Assembly (NCBI RefSeq): GCF_015999265.1
Contig: NZ_JAEAGR010000009.1
Coordinates: 1-64,000 of the forward strand
DNA length: 64,000 nucleotides
Reading direction: 5' to 3'
DNA from: Mobilitalea sibirica
Lineage (GTDB): Bacteria > Bacillota > Clostridia > Lachnospirales > Lachnospiraceae
Shown here: positions 46,120 through 54,638 of the stretch, piece by piece
How the letters are laid out: every line of letters starts with the position of its first letter
How positions within the stretch are numbered: the first letter of the stretch is position 1
Notes under the pieces: model-generated
What the model was told of the DNA's origin: nothing
What the model saw: only the letters and a program-made list of their open reading frames with translations
Database searches by the model: none
Position numbers and translations under genes: made by a program

Positions 46120-47223
46120 TTATTCGCACTCCCCTTTGATATATCCTTCAATCATAATATCGTTACCAAAAATTTTCACTTCAATACTGTGTAAAAAAAT
46201 AGCGTTGTTCATTTTATCAATACCGAATCCCCCTACCGGAGTTTTAGCATTACTGCCACCGATAATTTTTGGTGCAATAAAGGCATTTACCTTGTCAACT
46301 ATGCCGGAAGACAAAGCCGAATAGTTGAGTTCGCTACCTCCTTCCAGCAGTATGCTGTCTATTTTCTTTTTCCCTAATTCCTTCATAAGATATCTTAAGT
46401 CAACCTGCGCATTCTCTAGCGGCGTAACTATGATTTCTATTCCCATAGCCTCTAATTGACTAAGCTTTTCCAAGGATGCCAGATTCGTAGTAGCAAGGAT
46501 TGTCCGGGCTGAGGAATTCATATGCAAAATATTTGCATCAAGAGGCAGTCTTGCCCGGGTATCTACTACGATACGGATAGGATCACTACATATACTGCCG
46601 GATATCCGGGTATTTAAATATGGATTATCCGTAAGTATTGTTCCGATACCAACCATAATTGCACAATACCTGTGTCTTAAGGTATGTACATAGGCTCTGG
46701 AAGCTTCATTGGTAATCCATTTGGAATCACCTGTGCCTGTTGCTATTTTTCCATCCAGTGTCATGGCAGTTTTTAATAAACAAAAGGGTAATCCGGTTGT
46801 GATATATTTATTAAAGATTTCATTTTGCTTTTGACTTTCCTTTTCCAGAATTCCCGTGTGAACCTCAATACCGTGATCTCTAAGAATTTGAATACCTTTA
46901 CCGGCAACCAGGGGGTTGGGATCCTGCGTTGCAACAACAACTCTTTTAATACCTTTTTTTACAATAGCATCAGCGCATGGAGGAGTTTTTCCATAATGGG
47001 AGCAAGGCTCAAGCGTAACATACATGGTTGCGCCGGTCACATCCTCAGTCGCATTATGAAATGCATTAATCTCTGCATGAGGGCCACCATATCTCTCGTG
47101 ATAGCCTTCTCCAATAATTTTGTTGTTTTTAACTATGACTGCACCAACCAAAGGGTTGGGATTTGTAAAACCGCTTCCCTTTTTTGCTAAGGTAAGCGCT
47201 CTTTTCATATATTCAAGATCCAT
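46120..47223 (-). CDS. ribD: Bifunctional pyrimidine deaminase / reductase of riboflavin synthesis
   Basis: 367 residues. The deaminase domain (1-145) has zinc ligands H49 (PHAEINAF), C74 and C83 (LEPCSHYGKTPPC). The reductase domain (150-367) has TAMTLDGKIATGTGDSKWI, RIVVDTRARLP and ILLEGGSELN. It is the first gene of the operon and lies about 100 bases downstream of the FMN riboswitch terminator. Gene order ribD-ribE-ribBA-ribH is the classic Firmicute order. Confidence 0.97.
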   Translation of the reverse strand: MDLEYMKRALTLAKKGSGFTNPNPLVGAVIVKNNKIIGEGYHERYGGPHAEINAFHNATEDVTGATMYVTLEPCSHYGKTPPCADAIVKKGIKRVVVATQDPNPLVAGKGIQILRDHGIEVHTGILEKESQKQNEIFNKYITTGLPFCLLKTAMTLDGKIATGTGDSKWITNEASRAYVHTLRHRYCAIMVGIGTILTDNPYLNTRISGSICSDPIRIVVDTRARLPLDANILHMNSSARTILATTNLASLEKLSQLEAMGIEIIVTPLENAQVDLRYLMKELGKKKIDSILLEGGSELNYSALSSGIVDKVNAFIAPKIIGGSNAKTPVGGFGIDKMNNAIFLHSIEVKIFGNDIMIEGYIKGECE

Positions 47224-47318
47224 TCTGCTTACACCTCTTATTTATGATTAGATTGTTAAAAGAACCTATTTTTATCTATGGCACTCTAATCATTTTTATT
47301 GTTACAAAAAACCATATA

Positions 47319-47349
47319 AAAAAACCCTGAAAAAAATTCAGGGTTTCAT
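47319..47349 (-). terminator. Riboswitch-controlled terminator before ribD
   Basis: On the minus strand a stem of about nine pairs (around AACCCTGAA/TTCAGGGTT) with a T-rich loop is followed by a run of seven T. It lies about 60 bases after the FMN aptamer and before ribD, in the position of the regulated terminator. Confidence 0.85.
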
Positions 47350-47408
47350 TTTTTTACAATCGAAGCAATTCGTATAACTTAATTATATAAAAGAATCGGA
47401 TTATAAAT

Positions 47409-47517
47409 TATCTTCTTTCATCCAGACTTTACTGTCGGCCTCGGAGTTTCACCGAATCTGCCTTACGGCTCGCGGGCTATACCGCCGGTAGGGAATTACA
47501 CCCTGCCCTGAAGATTT
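47409..47517 (-). ncRNA. FMN riboswitch (RFN element)
   Basis: The minus strand shows the canonical RFN consensus blocks in order: TCTTCAGGGCAGGGTG, TTCCCTACCGGCGGTA, TAGCCCGCGAGC, GATTCGGTGAAACTCCGAGG, CCGACAGTA, AGTCTGGATGAAAGAAGA. The ends pair to form P1. It binds FMN and would fold so as to allow the terminator at 47319-47349, shutting off ribD-ribE-ribBA-ribH and the HAD gene when flavin is sufficient. Confidence 0.97.
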
Positions 47518-47536
47518 TATTCTGTTAATGGATAAT

Positions 47537-47565
47537 AATATAGCATTAATGTGTTATCATGTCAA
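47537..47565 (-). promoter_or_regulatory. Promoter of the riboflavin operon
   Basis: On the minus strand TTGACA (47565-47560), a 17-base spacer and TATATT (47542-47537) give a near-consensus promoter that starts transcription a few bases before the FMN aptamer. Confidence 0.75.
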
Positions 47566-47634
47566 CGAGTAAAAATATTTTGTATAAAAAATATATTGTA
47601 TAAAAATTTATAAAAAAAATCTTGTTAAAAATTC

Positions 47635-47663
47635 TTGCTTATTCTAAAGGACTAGTGTATTAT
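47635..47663 (+). promoter_or_regulatory. Possible promoter of the GNAT gene
   Basis: TTGCTT (47635-47640), 17-base spacer, TATTAT (47658-47663), about 55 bases before the chosen start. Confidence 0.45.
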
Positions 47664-47725
47664 TATTTGGAAACATGAATAAATATACATATAATTATTC
47701 TTATAATGCTTTACGGAGGATTTTA

Positions 47726-48493
47726 ATGAATAATAATAACAATCACATGTATAATTATATAGAAGAGTTTTCCTTAAATGCTTGGCCTGCTCTACAATCT
47801 TATCTTTATGATGGTTGGGTAATACGGTTGGCTGATGGGTATACAAAAAGATCTAACAGTGTAAGCCCAATTTATAACGGTTATATGGAATTGTTAGATA
47901 AAGTAGAATTCTGTGAACACATATACACAATGTCTCATCAACCTGCTATATTCAAAATCTTTCCCTCCTATCATACGCAGGAATTGGATGATATCCTGAT
48001 ACAAAGGGGGTATAGCATAGAGGATATAACCTCTGTAAGGGTATTGGACTTAAGCAATTATCAGGGCAAAAAACCTAAAAACATCATTTATCAGACAAGA
48101 TTGGATCAGAGATGGATGGACGGGTTTTTAGAATGCTCAAATAAATCTGACGAAGAAAAAGTAATCTCCCACAAATTGCATCAAAATATTCTTGGAGATG
48201 TTATCTTTGTATCGAAAATGGTGGAGGGTAAAATTGTTGGATGTGGATATGGGGCCTTTCAACGGGGAGTTGTGGGAATATATGATATTGTAGTGGATAA
48301 GGAATACCGAAACCAGGGTTTAGGAAAAGATATTCTGGATGGGATTCTTAGCTATGCAACACAAAAAAAGATAACATTAGCTTATCTGGCAGTTGTAGTA
48401 GGAAATACTCCTGCAGAGAAGCTATATGAAAAGCTGGGATTTATGGAACAATACCGTTATTGGTACAGAGTATCTCCAAAAATATTACAATGA
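47726..48493 (+). CDS. GNAT family N-acetyltransferase
   Basis: 255 residues from the ATG at 47726, which has CGGAGG before it; the frame extends upstream to 47675 without a ribosome site. The C-terminal GNAT fold (about 125-250) has the acetyl-CoA pyrophosphate-binding motif DKEYRNQGLGKDI after strand VVGIYDIVV, and the final NTPAEKLYEKLGF. The N-terminal 120 residues (AWPALQSYLYDGWVIRLADGYTKRSNSV) are a second GNAT-like half seen in amino-acid-acetylating enzymes. The substrate is unknown. Confidence 0.85.
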   Translation: MNNNNNHMYNYIEEFSLNAWPALQSYLYDGWVIRLADGYTKRSNSVSPIYNGYMELLDKVEFCEHIYTMSHQPAIFKIFPSYHTQELDDILIQRGYSIEDITSVRVLDLSNYQGKKPKNIIYQTRLDQRWMDGFLECSNKSDEEKVISHKLHQNILGDVIFVSKMVEGKIVGCGYGAFQRGVVGIYDIVVDKEYRNQGLGKDILDGILSYATQKKITLAYLAVVVGNTPAEKLYEKLGFMEQYRYWYRVSPKILQ

Positions 48494-48568
48494 TTTAACA
48501 AAAAGATGGTTTTGGATTTTACATAGAACTGTTACAATAAAGTTGAACATAAAAACAGGAGACAGGAA

Positions 48569-48772
48569 ATGGAGAGGATGCCTATGACAGCTTTATTAAA
48601 TAGTTTGAGAAAGAAGAAGCTTATCATTGATTTGTTTGATTTCTTAGAAGATATCACGATATACCGAAAGAGTAGGGATGAATCAGATGATATGGAAGAT
48701 ATGGAGGACATAGATTTTCTAAATTCGTTGATGGATACGGAAGAAATGGAAAGTGAATATTGGTATGATTAA
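48569..48772 (+). CDS. Small acidic hypothetical protein, 67 aa
   Basis: I do not recognise the family. A basic N-terminal helix (MTALLNSLRKKKLIIDLFDF) is followed by a very acidic tail rich in Asp, Glu and Met (DESDDMEDMEDIDFLNSLMD). ACAGGAGACAGG precedes the ATG. It lies 13 bases before an HPr-like gene in the same direction, so the two are probably co-transcribed. The acidic tail suggests a protein-binding role. Confidence 0.6.
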   Translation: MERMPMTALLNSLRKKKLIIDLFDFLEDITIYRKSRDESDDMEDMEDIDFLNSLMDTEEMESEYWYD

Positions 48773-48785
48773 GGAGGTGAAAAGA

Positions 48786-49016
48786 ATGAACAATCTAAAA
48801 ATTAAATTGAATACCTTCGATAAGATAAAGCACTTTGTTAATATGGCTTATAGACTGGATTATGATTTAAGTTTGATATCTGGAAATTATGTAGTAGACG
48901 GTAAGTCTATTATGGGTATCTTTAGTCTTGATTTATCAAAGCCGATTGAAGTTAATTTTTCAAATAATGATACGGTAAATGATTATCCGAAAGAATTAGA
49001 AGAATTTATACTTTAA
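48786..49016 (+). CDS. HPr-like protein lacking the phosphoryl-accepting histidine
   Basis: 76 residues from the ATG at 48786, preceded by AAGGAGGTG. It aligns with the HPr phosphocarrier along its length: helix one near FVNMAYRLDYDLSLISG, the DGKSIMGIFSLDL segment equivalent to HPr NAKSIMG, and the end of helix three (YPKELEEFIL). S41 falls at the regulatory Ser46 position, but the position of catalytic His15 is occupied by T10 and the GxHARPA motif is absent. It therefore cannot relay phosphate and may be a Crh-like regulator that only responds at the serine. Function is inferred. Confidence 0.7.
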   Translation: MNNLKIKLNTFDKIKHFVNMAYRLDYDLSLISGNYVVDGKSIMGIFSLDLSKPIEVNFSNNDTVNDYPKELEEFIL

Positions 49017-49042
49017 ACGAATAAACTAGTTTTATGAATGCG

Positions 49043-49071
49043 ATGATACATGGATATGTATCATTTTTTTA
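49043..49071 (+). terminator. Terminator after the HPr-like gene
   Basis: A perfect 9-bp stem (49043-49051 with 49056-49064), four-base loop and seven T. Confidence 0.92.
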
Positions 49072-49099
49072 TGCCTTTCGTCAAACTTGGATTCGTCAA

Positions 49100-49252
49100 T
49101 TTGTACATACACATTCTTTACTCAGAGTGATGCAAACATAGTTTAGTGAGCAACTAGGATGAAATATGTACCAATATGTATTTCATCCTAGCGAGAGCGT
49201 GCCCGGAATAAACTATGTTTGTATCACCAATTCAATAAATAAATTGTGCGAA
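49100..49252. mobile_element. MITE-like element, copy A
   Basis: Inner inverted repeats of 19 bp (49127-49145 and 49209-49227, GTGATACAAACATAGTTTA with one mismatch) and outer ends TTTGTACA / TGTGCGAA. The middle holds a hairpin GGATGAAATATGTACC / TATGTATTTCATCC. The reverse complement of copy B at 56806-56991 matches this sequence through flank, repeats and centre. No transposase and no clear target duplication. It lies between the HPr-like gene and the convergent amine oxidase gene. Confidence 0.7.
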
Positions 49253-49273
49253 TTTACGTATGATATTTTAGGA

Positions 49274-50953
49274 TCAGAAATCGATTTGCTTTTTAGCGCT
49301 TTCAGCCAGCATATTTGCTGCTAATTTTCCCGTATAGAGGGCGCCCTGCATCCATCCGTGCTTGTTAGAAGTATGCTCTCCGGCAAAAAAAACTCGGTTG
49401 TTATATTCCGGCCGTAGCATCTCATAGGCAAATACTTTCTTCTGCTCAGGCAACATTAATGCAAAACCACCTAAAAAAGTGGGCTCTGTATTCCAATGAA
49501 CGGTTTTGGATTGTTCTACGATGGAATTAAGAAAGCCTCTGGGTAAACCATGTACCTCTTCTACATTCTGCCGTATCACTTCAAAACGTCTCTGCTTGCT
49601 AAGATTTCCAAGTCTGGTTGCATTTTGACTGTAATTATAGGAGGCTAAAAGCACTCCGGGCTCTTCTGGGGAGCATCCGGGTTCTCCAATACATAGATTA
49701 TGATCACTGGGGTAGATGATAAATTGGATTGGAAGATCCGTAAAGGATATGCCCCCGATCATATTGCCATAATCTGTAGGCCTTTCCCAGAAGCGCCTGT
49801 TACATAAGAAATTTGTTTTCTGGGCGTCACAATAATTTAATTCTAATATAGCCTGCATTTTTAAATTACTAAAGTATGGTTTGACCTCCACTACTCGTAG
49901 GGATGAGAAGGGGAGTGTACAGATACAGTAGTCAAATATTTCTGCCTTATCCTTATGATCGCATAGATCCGTATACCTTATCACCACTTTATTTCTGTAA
50001 GGAGATTGATATATACCGTTTACATAATGACCTGCCTTATATTTTACACTCCCTATTAGATTCTTAGGTATATTTCCATATTGTGATGGAGCGGGATCTG
50101 CAAAGGACTGATAGAATGCGTAAGGAAGATTATAATTCCCGCCCTCGATATGAAAAGTGTTACGAAAATCAAAGGTGTACTCACCGGAGGCGATTTCGCT
50201 ATAACTGTAGTTTAGCAAAGCGCCAATACCGGGATCTACATCTGATATTAGATTGATTGCTCCCTGACTTAATCCTAGAGCTTCAAAGTTTTGACGGACA
50301 CTTAGATTAATCAATGGTAGATACTCAGGGGCATATTCCGGTAATATCTGAAGCAACTGTGCTCTGATTTTTGGAGGAAGCTCAAGATAAGCATGCTCAA
50401 GGGCATAGCTATTTAATTCCGGCCAGGGAGTACTTCTCTCCTGAGGTGTTAATTTGTATAAGGGATAAAGCATTTCTTGTACGGAATCGGAGGTCCTTAA
50501 CCTGGTGTTATGAACATAGAGGAAATTATTTCGGACAGGTGATGTTAAGGGTAGGGTTGTGAGCCCGAATTGATTTATGTAATACCAGGTTGTTTCATGG
50601 GAAATAGGAAATCGCATTGCCCCGAACTCTCCATAGGATTCATTGTTAAAATAATAGGTATAAACCCTACCACCAATTCGATCTTCCAAAGCTTCCAGGA
50701 TGGTGATATCAGCACCTAATTTACGAAGTTCAAAAGCGGCTGTCATACCGGCTAATCCACCGCCAAGGATACCTATTCGTGCTCCGCGTAGTAAACCGGG
50801 TGGGGCATAATTCATTATGTCCGGAGGTGGGTTTAATAAACTTACGATATAGTCATAATCCTCCAGTCTTCCTGCGTTACTTAATAAATCTCTTAGCATT
50901 TCGTGTCTTTGTTCGTTCGTAGGACTGATTACCTGGTTTAAAGGAGTATACAT
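49274..50953 (-). CDS. FAD-dependent amine oxidase (L-amino-acid-oxidase-like)
   Basis: 559 residues. The FAD-binding Rossmann motif is G64-x-G66-x-x-G69 (GILGGGLAGMTAAFEL), followed by ITILEALEDRIGGRVYT and the arginine-rich loop GEFGAMRFP. The C-terminal FAD motif is VFFAGEHTSNKHGWMQGALYTG. An extra N-terminal segment of about 55 residues precedes the Rossmann fold, as in tryptophan 2-monooxygenase-like enzymes. There is no signal peptide. AGAGG lies eight bases before the ATG. It stands alone and divergent from xpt. Such oxidases produce hydrogen peroxide with oxygen, which is odd for an anaerobe; the substrate is unknown. Confidence 0.87.
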   Translation of the reverse strand: MYTPLNQVISPTNEQRHEMLRDLLSNAGRLEDYDYIVSLLNPPPDIMNYAPPGLLRGARIGILGGGLAGMTAAFELRKLGADITILEALEDRIGGRVYTYYFNNESYGEFGAMRFPISHETTWYYINQFGLTTLPLTSPVRNNFLYVHNTRLRTSDSVQEMLYPLYKLTPQERSTPWPELNSYALEHAYLELPPKIRAQLLQILPEYAPEYLPLINLSVRQNFEALGLSQGAINLISDVDPGIGALLNYSYSEIASGEYTFDFRNTFHIEGGNYNLPYAFYQSFADPAPSQYGNIPKNLIGSVKYKAGHYVNGIYQSPYRNKVVIRYTDLCDHKDKAEIFDYCICTLPFSSLRVVEVKPYFSNLKMQAILELNYCDAQKTNFLCNRRFWERPTDYGNMIGGISFTDLPIQFIIYPSDHNLCIGEPGCSPEEPGVLLASYNYSQNATRLGNLSKQRRFEVIRQNVEEVHGLPRGFLNSIVEQSKTVHWNTEPTFLGGFALMLPEQKKVFAYEMLRPEYNNRVFFAGEHTSNKHGWMQGALYTGKLAANMLAESAKKQIDF

Positions 50954-51145
50954 TTTTTGTACCTCTTATATTTGTTACAGTAGTAATATATTGATTAAGA
51001 TGCCAGAATATAACAAAAAAGGATAAGCCTTGGGATATAAATCTACATAACAGATAATGTTTGTCTATAAAATGACAAGTCCGGGTTTTGTATATGACAA
51101 GGGTGATTATTAATTCTGTTAATACTATTTATTAAAATTAATAAA

Positions 51146-51174
51146 TTGAATTATGTCAGTTTTTTGGATAAGAT
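51146..51174 (+). promoter_or_regulatory. Promoter of xpt
   Basis: TTGAAT (51146-51151), 17-base spacer, TAAGAT (51169-51174), about 55 bases before the start. The leader is too short for a purine riboswitch and none is seen further upstream. Confidence 0.55.
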
Positions 51175-51232
51175 AACGTTGTAGTAGAAATAAGTTATAA
51201 ATCTAACTAACTTAAGAAAAGTAGGGATATAA

Positions 51233-51808
51233 ATGCAGCTATTAAAAGACAGAATTATTAAGGATGGAAAGATCCGTTTTGGAAACGTATTAAAGGTGGA
51301 TTCATTTCTTAATCATCAGATGGATATTGAGTTATTTAGTGAAATCGGCAAGGAATTCAAGAATAGATTTATAGAGGATGAAGTTACCAAAATTCTTACA
51401 ATCGAAGCATCCGGAATTGGGATAGCCTGTATAGCTGCACAGTATTTTAAGGTTCCTGTGGTATTTGCAAAAAAGAATCAGACGAAAAATATTGCAGGTG
51501 ATGTATATACCGGTAAGGTGGAATCCTTTACCCATGGCCGAACTTACGATATTATTGTCGCGAAAGAATTTTTACAACAAGAAGATAAAGTACTTATTAT
51601 AGATGATTTTTTAGCAAACGGTAGTGCACTCCTTGGTTTAACTAAATTAGTACGAGATGCCGGTGCTACTTTAGTCGGAGCCGGTATTGTGATAGAGAAA
51701 GGTTTTCAGGAGGGCGGAGAACTGGTTCGTTCCCATGGAGTCAGAGTGGAATCCTTGGCAATCATTGATTCCATGAACGAAGAGGATGGACTTGTATTTC
51801 GAAACTAA
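51233..51808 (+). CDS. xpt: Xanthine phosphoribosyltransferase
   Basis: 191 residues, the standard Xpt length. It converts xanthine plus PRPP to XMP for purine salvage. The PRPP loop is VLIIDDFLANGSALLG; other family elements are ILTIEASGIGIA and VVFAKKNQTKNIAGDVYTG. GTAGGGAT precedes the ATG. It lies directly before a BMP-type nucleoside importer, which supports a purine salvage locus. Confidence 0.95.
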   Translation: MQLLKDRIIKDGKIRFGNVLKVDSFLNHQMDIELFSEIGKEFKNRFIEDEVTKILTIEASGIGIACIAAQYFKVPVVFAKKNQTKNIAGDVYTGKVESFTHGRTYDIIVAKEFLQQEDKVLIIDDFLANGSALLGLTKLVRDAGATLVGAGIVIEKGFQEGGELVRSHGVRVESLAIIDSMNEEDGLVFRN

Positions 51809-51969
51809 GATTTACAAAGGGCGATAGCCATGTAAATAAATTTACTTTTGAACTAGGATATAGGGGGACATTGGTTCCCAAACCAAGGGATTGTTTTTAG
51901 GACTTAATAGTCACGGTATTTAGTTTAGAAGGAAGATGAAATCCCGAAAAAATAGGAGGAGAATTAACA

Positions 51970-53082
51970 ATGTTAAAAATGAAGAAATTCTGGGTACTGA
52001 TTTTTGTGGCGGTTATGGCTTTAACGCTAAGTGCATGCAGTAAAGAGGGCAAGGAAACAAGCAACACAACTGACTTTAAAGTAGCGGTGATACATATTGG
52101 TGATCCGGCAGACGGTGCCGGCTATACTTATGCCCATGATCTGGGTATAGTTAAAATGCAGGAGGAACTGGGTCTTTCCGATGAGCAGATTATTCGTAAG
52201 AACAATGTAAATGATACAGATGCGGTAGCAATTACAACAGCAATGGAAGAATGTATTGAGGAAGGTGCGGATATCATCTTTGGTACCAGCTGGGGTTATA
52301 TGGATACAATGGAGCAATTGGCCGCTGAACATTCCGAGGTTATCTTTTCCCATTGTTCCGGTTATAAGAACAATGGTTCTAATATGAATAATTACTTTGG
52401 ACGTATTTATCAGGCTCGTTACCTTTCCGGTATTGCAGCAGGTTTAAAAACTCAGTCCAACATGATCGGATATGTAGCAGCTATGCCTATTGATAACTCA
52501 GAGGTTACCGGTGGTATTAATGCATTTGCATTGGGGGTTGAATCTGTTAATCCTGATGCTAAGGTTTATGTTAAGGTTACAAATACGTGGTTTGATCCTA
52601 CATTAGAAGGTCAAGCCGCAGAAGCGTTACTGGATATGGGCTGTGATGTAATTACTCAGCATGGCGATACCACAGCTCCTCAGATGGCAGCACAGGCAAG
52701 AGGTGTATGGGGTGTTGGCTATAACTCTGATATGACGAAAGATGCGCCGGAAGCACACTTAACAGCTCCAATCTGGAACTGGGGTGCATATTATACCAAA
52801 GCAACGAAAGAAGCTATGGAAGGCAACTGGTCCAATGATAATTACTTTGGTGGTATGGATGACGGTCTGATTGATCTATCACCTCTTTCTAAAAATGTAG
52901 CAGAAGGTACAGAAGAAGCAATTGAAGCAGCCAGACAAAGAATTCTTGACGGATATAAAATTTTCGAAGGTGAGCTTTATGATAATCAAGGCAACTTAGT
53001 ATGTGCTGAAGGAGAAGCATTAGCGGATGCAGATATCACAGGTGCTATGAACTGGTACTACAAAACTGTAGAAGTAAAATAA
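51970..53082 (+). CDS. BMP-family (PnrA-like) nucleoside-binding lipoprotein
   Basis: 370 residues. Lipoprotein signal with LSAC and lipidated Cys23, then the BMP fold (FKVAVIHIGDPADGAGYTYAHDLGI, GADIIFGTSWGYMDTM, YFGRIYQARYLSGIAAG, MGCDVITQHGDTTAPQ). BMP proteins bind purine nucleosides and deliver them to the following ABC transporter. AGGAGG precedes the ATG. It is the first gene of a four-gene operon (binding protein, ATPase, two permeases). The 161-base leader has a TTGGTT/AACCAA hairpin near 51873. Confidence 0.93.
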   Translation: MLKMKKFWVLIFVAVMALTLSACSKEGKETSNTTDFKVAVIHIGDPADGAGYTYAHDLGIVKMQEELGLSDEQIIRKNNVNDTDAVAITTAMEECIEEGADIIFGTSWGYMDTMEQLAAEHSEVIFSHCSGYKNNGSNMNNYFGRIYQARYLSGIAAGLKTQSNMIGYVAAMPIDNSEVTGGINAFALGVESVNPDAKVYVKVTNTWFDPTLEGQAAEALLDMGCDVITQHGDTTAPQMAAQARGVWGVGYNSDMTKDAPEAHLTAPIWNWGAYYTKATKEAMEGNWSNDNYFGGMDDGLIDLSPLSKNVAEGTEEAIEAARQRILDGYKIFEGELYDNQGNLVCAEGEALADADITGAMNWYYKTVEVK

Positions 53083-53102
53083 TAAATTAGGCTGGTGGCA
53101 TT

Positions 53103-54638
53103 GTGGAAAAAAAGAAAAACGAAACAATGGCAATCGAACTAAAGCAAATAACTAAGACATTTGGGTCGGTTGTTGCAAACAACAAAATAGACCTGTCCGT
53201 TAAGCAGGGCGAGATACTCGCCCTGCTTGGCGAAAACGGATCAGGAAAAACTACATTAATGAACATGCTCTCAGGTATTTATAAGCCTGACAGCGGTTCT
53301 ATTTTTATTAACGGACAATCAGTTACCATAAACTCTCCTGAGGACGCCATACGACTTGGTGTTGGTATGATTCATCAACATTTTAAGTTGGTGGAGGTAT
53401 TATCCGCTACGGATAATATCATTCTCGGTGCCAAAGAAAAGGGCTTGTTCTTACATAAATCCAGATCGGAAAGAATTAAAGACATCAGCAAACGTTTCGG
53501 ACTTAATATTAATCCTGAGAAGAAGGTTTATCAGATGTCAGTCAGTGAAAAACAGACCGTAGAAATCATTAAAGTATTGTACCGCAAGGCAGATATTCTG
53601 ATTTTGGATGAGCCAACCGCAGTGCTTACACCTCAGGAAACGAAGCGGTTATTTGAAATACTGCGTCGAATGAAGAAGGAAGGTTGTGCGGTTATTATCA
53701 TTACCCATAAGCTGAATGAAGTGCTGGAAATCAGCGATAGGGTAACCATTCTTCGTAAGGGTGAAAGTGTAGCAACAGTTGATACGGCAAAGACCAGCGC
53801 GAAAGAACTCACGGAACTGATGGTAGGTAGACCGGTTGAGCTTTCAATCGAACATCCGACCAATGATTATAACGAAAACCTTCTGGAAATTCATCATTTA
53901 ACGGTGGAAAATGAAGAGGGTGTCAATATGATTAAGGATATCACTTTTGATTTAAACCGTGGTGAAATTCTTGGTGTAGCCGGAGTTGCCGGCAGCGGGC
54001 AGAAGGAACTTTGCGAAGCTCTTGCCGGTCTGCTACCTGTAAAGAAGGGTGCAGTTTTATATCAGAACGAGAATATCGTTGGTAAGACACCCAATGAAAT
54101 TATAAAAATGGGTATCAGCATGAGCTTTATCCCTGAAGATCGACTTGGTATGGGATTGGCTGCCTCCATGGGAATGGTGGATAACATGCTTTTAAAGAAA
54201 TACAATGAGGGGAAAGGACCCTTTGTCAGTAAGAAGGAAGCAAGAGAACTGGCAAAACGGTTGGTGAAACAACTGGATATTGTAACACCGACGGTTGATA
54301 CACCGGTACGAAGACTATCCGGAGGTAACGTACAGAAGGTACTTTTGGGAAGAGAAATCGAATCAGGACCCAATGTATTAATTACAGCTTATGCAGTTCG
54401 CGGACTTGATATCAATTCCTCTTATACGATATATGATGCCTTGAATGAGCAGAAGCAAAAGGGCGTTGGAGTTTTATTTATCGGTGAAGATCTTGATGTT
54501 ATGTTGGAACTGTGTGATCGCATCATGGTACTTTGCCATGGAAAGATTACAGGTATTGTTGAGGCAAAAGCAACCACCAAGGAACAGCTGGGTCTTATGA
54601 TGACCGATGCAGCAGGCGCTAAAGGAGGGAAATCATGA
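53103..54638 (+). CDS. Nucleoside ABC transporter ATPase (double-domain)
   Basis: 511 residues with two ABC domains. Domain one (10-245) has Walker A GENGSGKTT, a divergent signature MSVSEKQTVEI and Walker B DILILDEPTAVLTPQE. Domain two (255-500) has Walker A-like GVAGSGQKE, signature LSGGNVQK and a degenerate Walker B (VLITAYAVRGLD) without the catalytic glutamate, as is common in this transporter class. GTG start at 53103 with a modest GGTGG site; an ATG at 53127 is an alternative. It powers the BMP nucleoside importer. Confidence 0.93.
   Translation: MEKKKNETMAIELKQITKTFGSVVANNKIDLSVKQGEILALLGENGSGKTTLMNMLSGIYKPDSGSIFINGQSVTINSPEDAIRLGVGMIHQHFKLVEVLSATDNIILGAKEKGLFLHKSRSERIKDISKRFGLNINPEKKVYQMSVSEKQTVEIIKVLYRKADILILDEPTAVLTPQETKRLFEILRRMKKEGCAVIIITHKLNEVLEISDRVTILRKGESVATVDTAKTSAKELTELMVGRPVELSIEHPTNDYNENLLEIHHLTVENEEGVNMIKDITFDLNRGEILGVAGVAGSGQKELCEALAGLLPVKKGAVLYQNENIVGKTPNEIIKMGISMSFIPEDRLGMGLAASMGMVDNMLLKKYNEGKGPFVSKKEARELAKRLVKQLDIVTPTVDTPVRRLSGGNVQKVLLGREIESGPNVLITAYAVRGLDINSSYTIYDALNEQKQKGVGVLFIGEDLDVMLELCDRIMVLCHGKITGIVEAKATTKEQLGLMMTDAAGAKGGKS

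Noticed and set aside
50954-51232. Possible guanine riboswitch before xpt
   Set aside because: None of the conserved aptamer loop blocks is present, and a promoter close to the gene leaves too short a leader.
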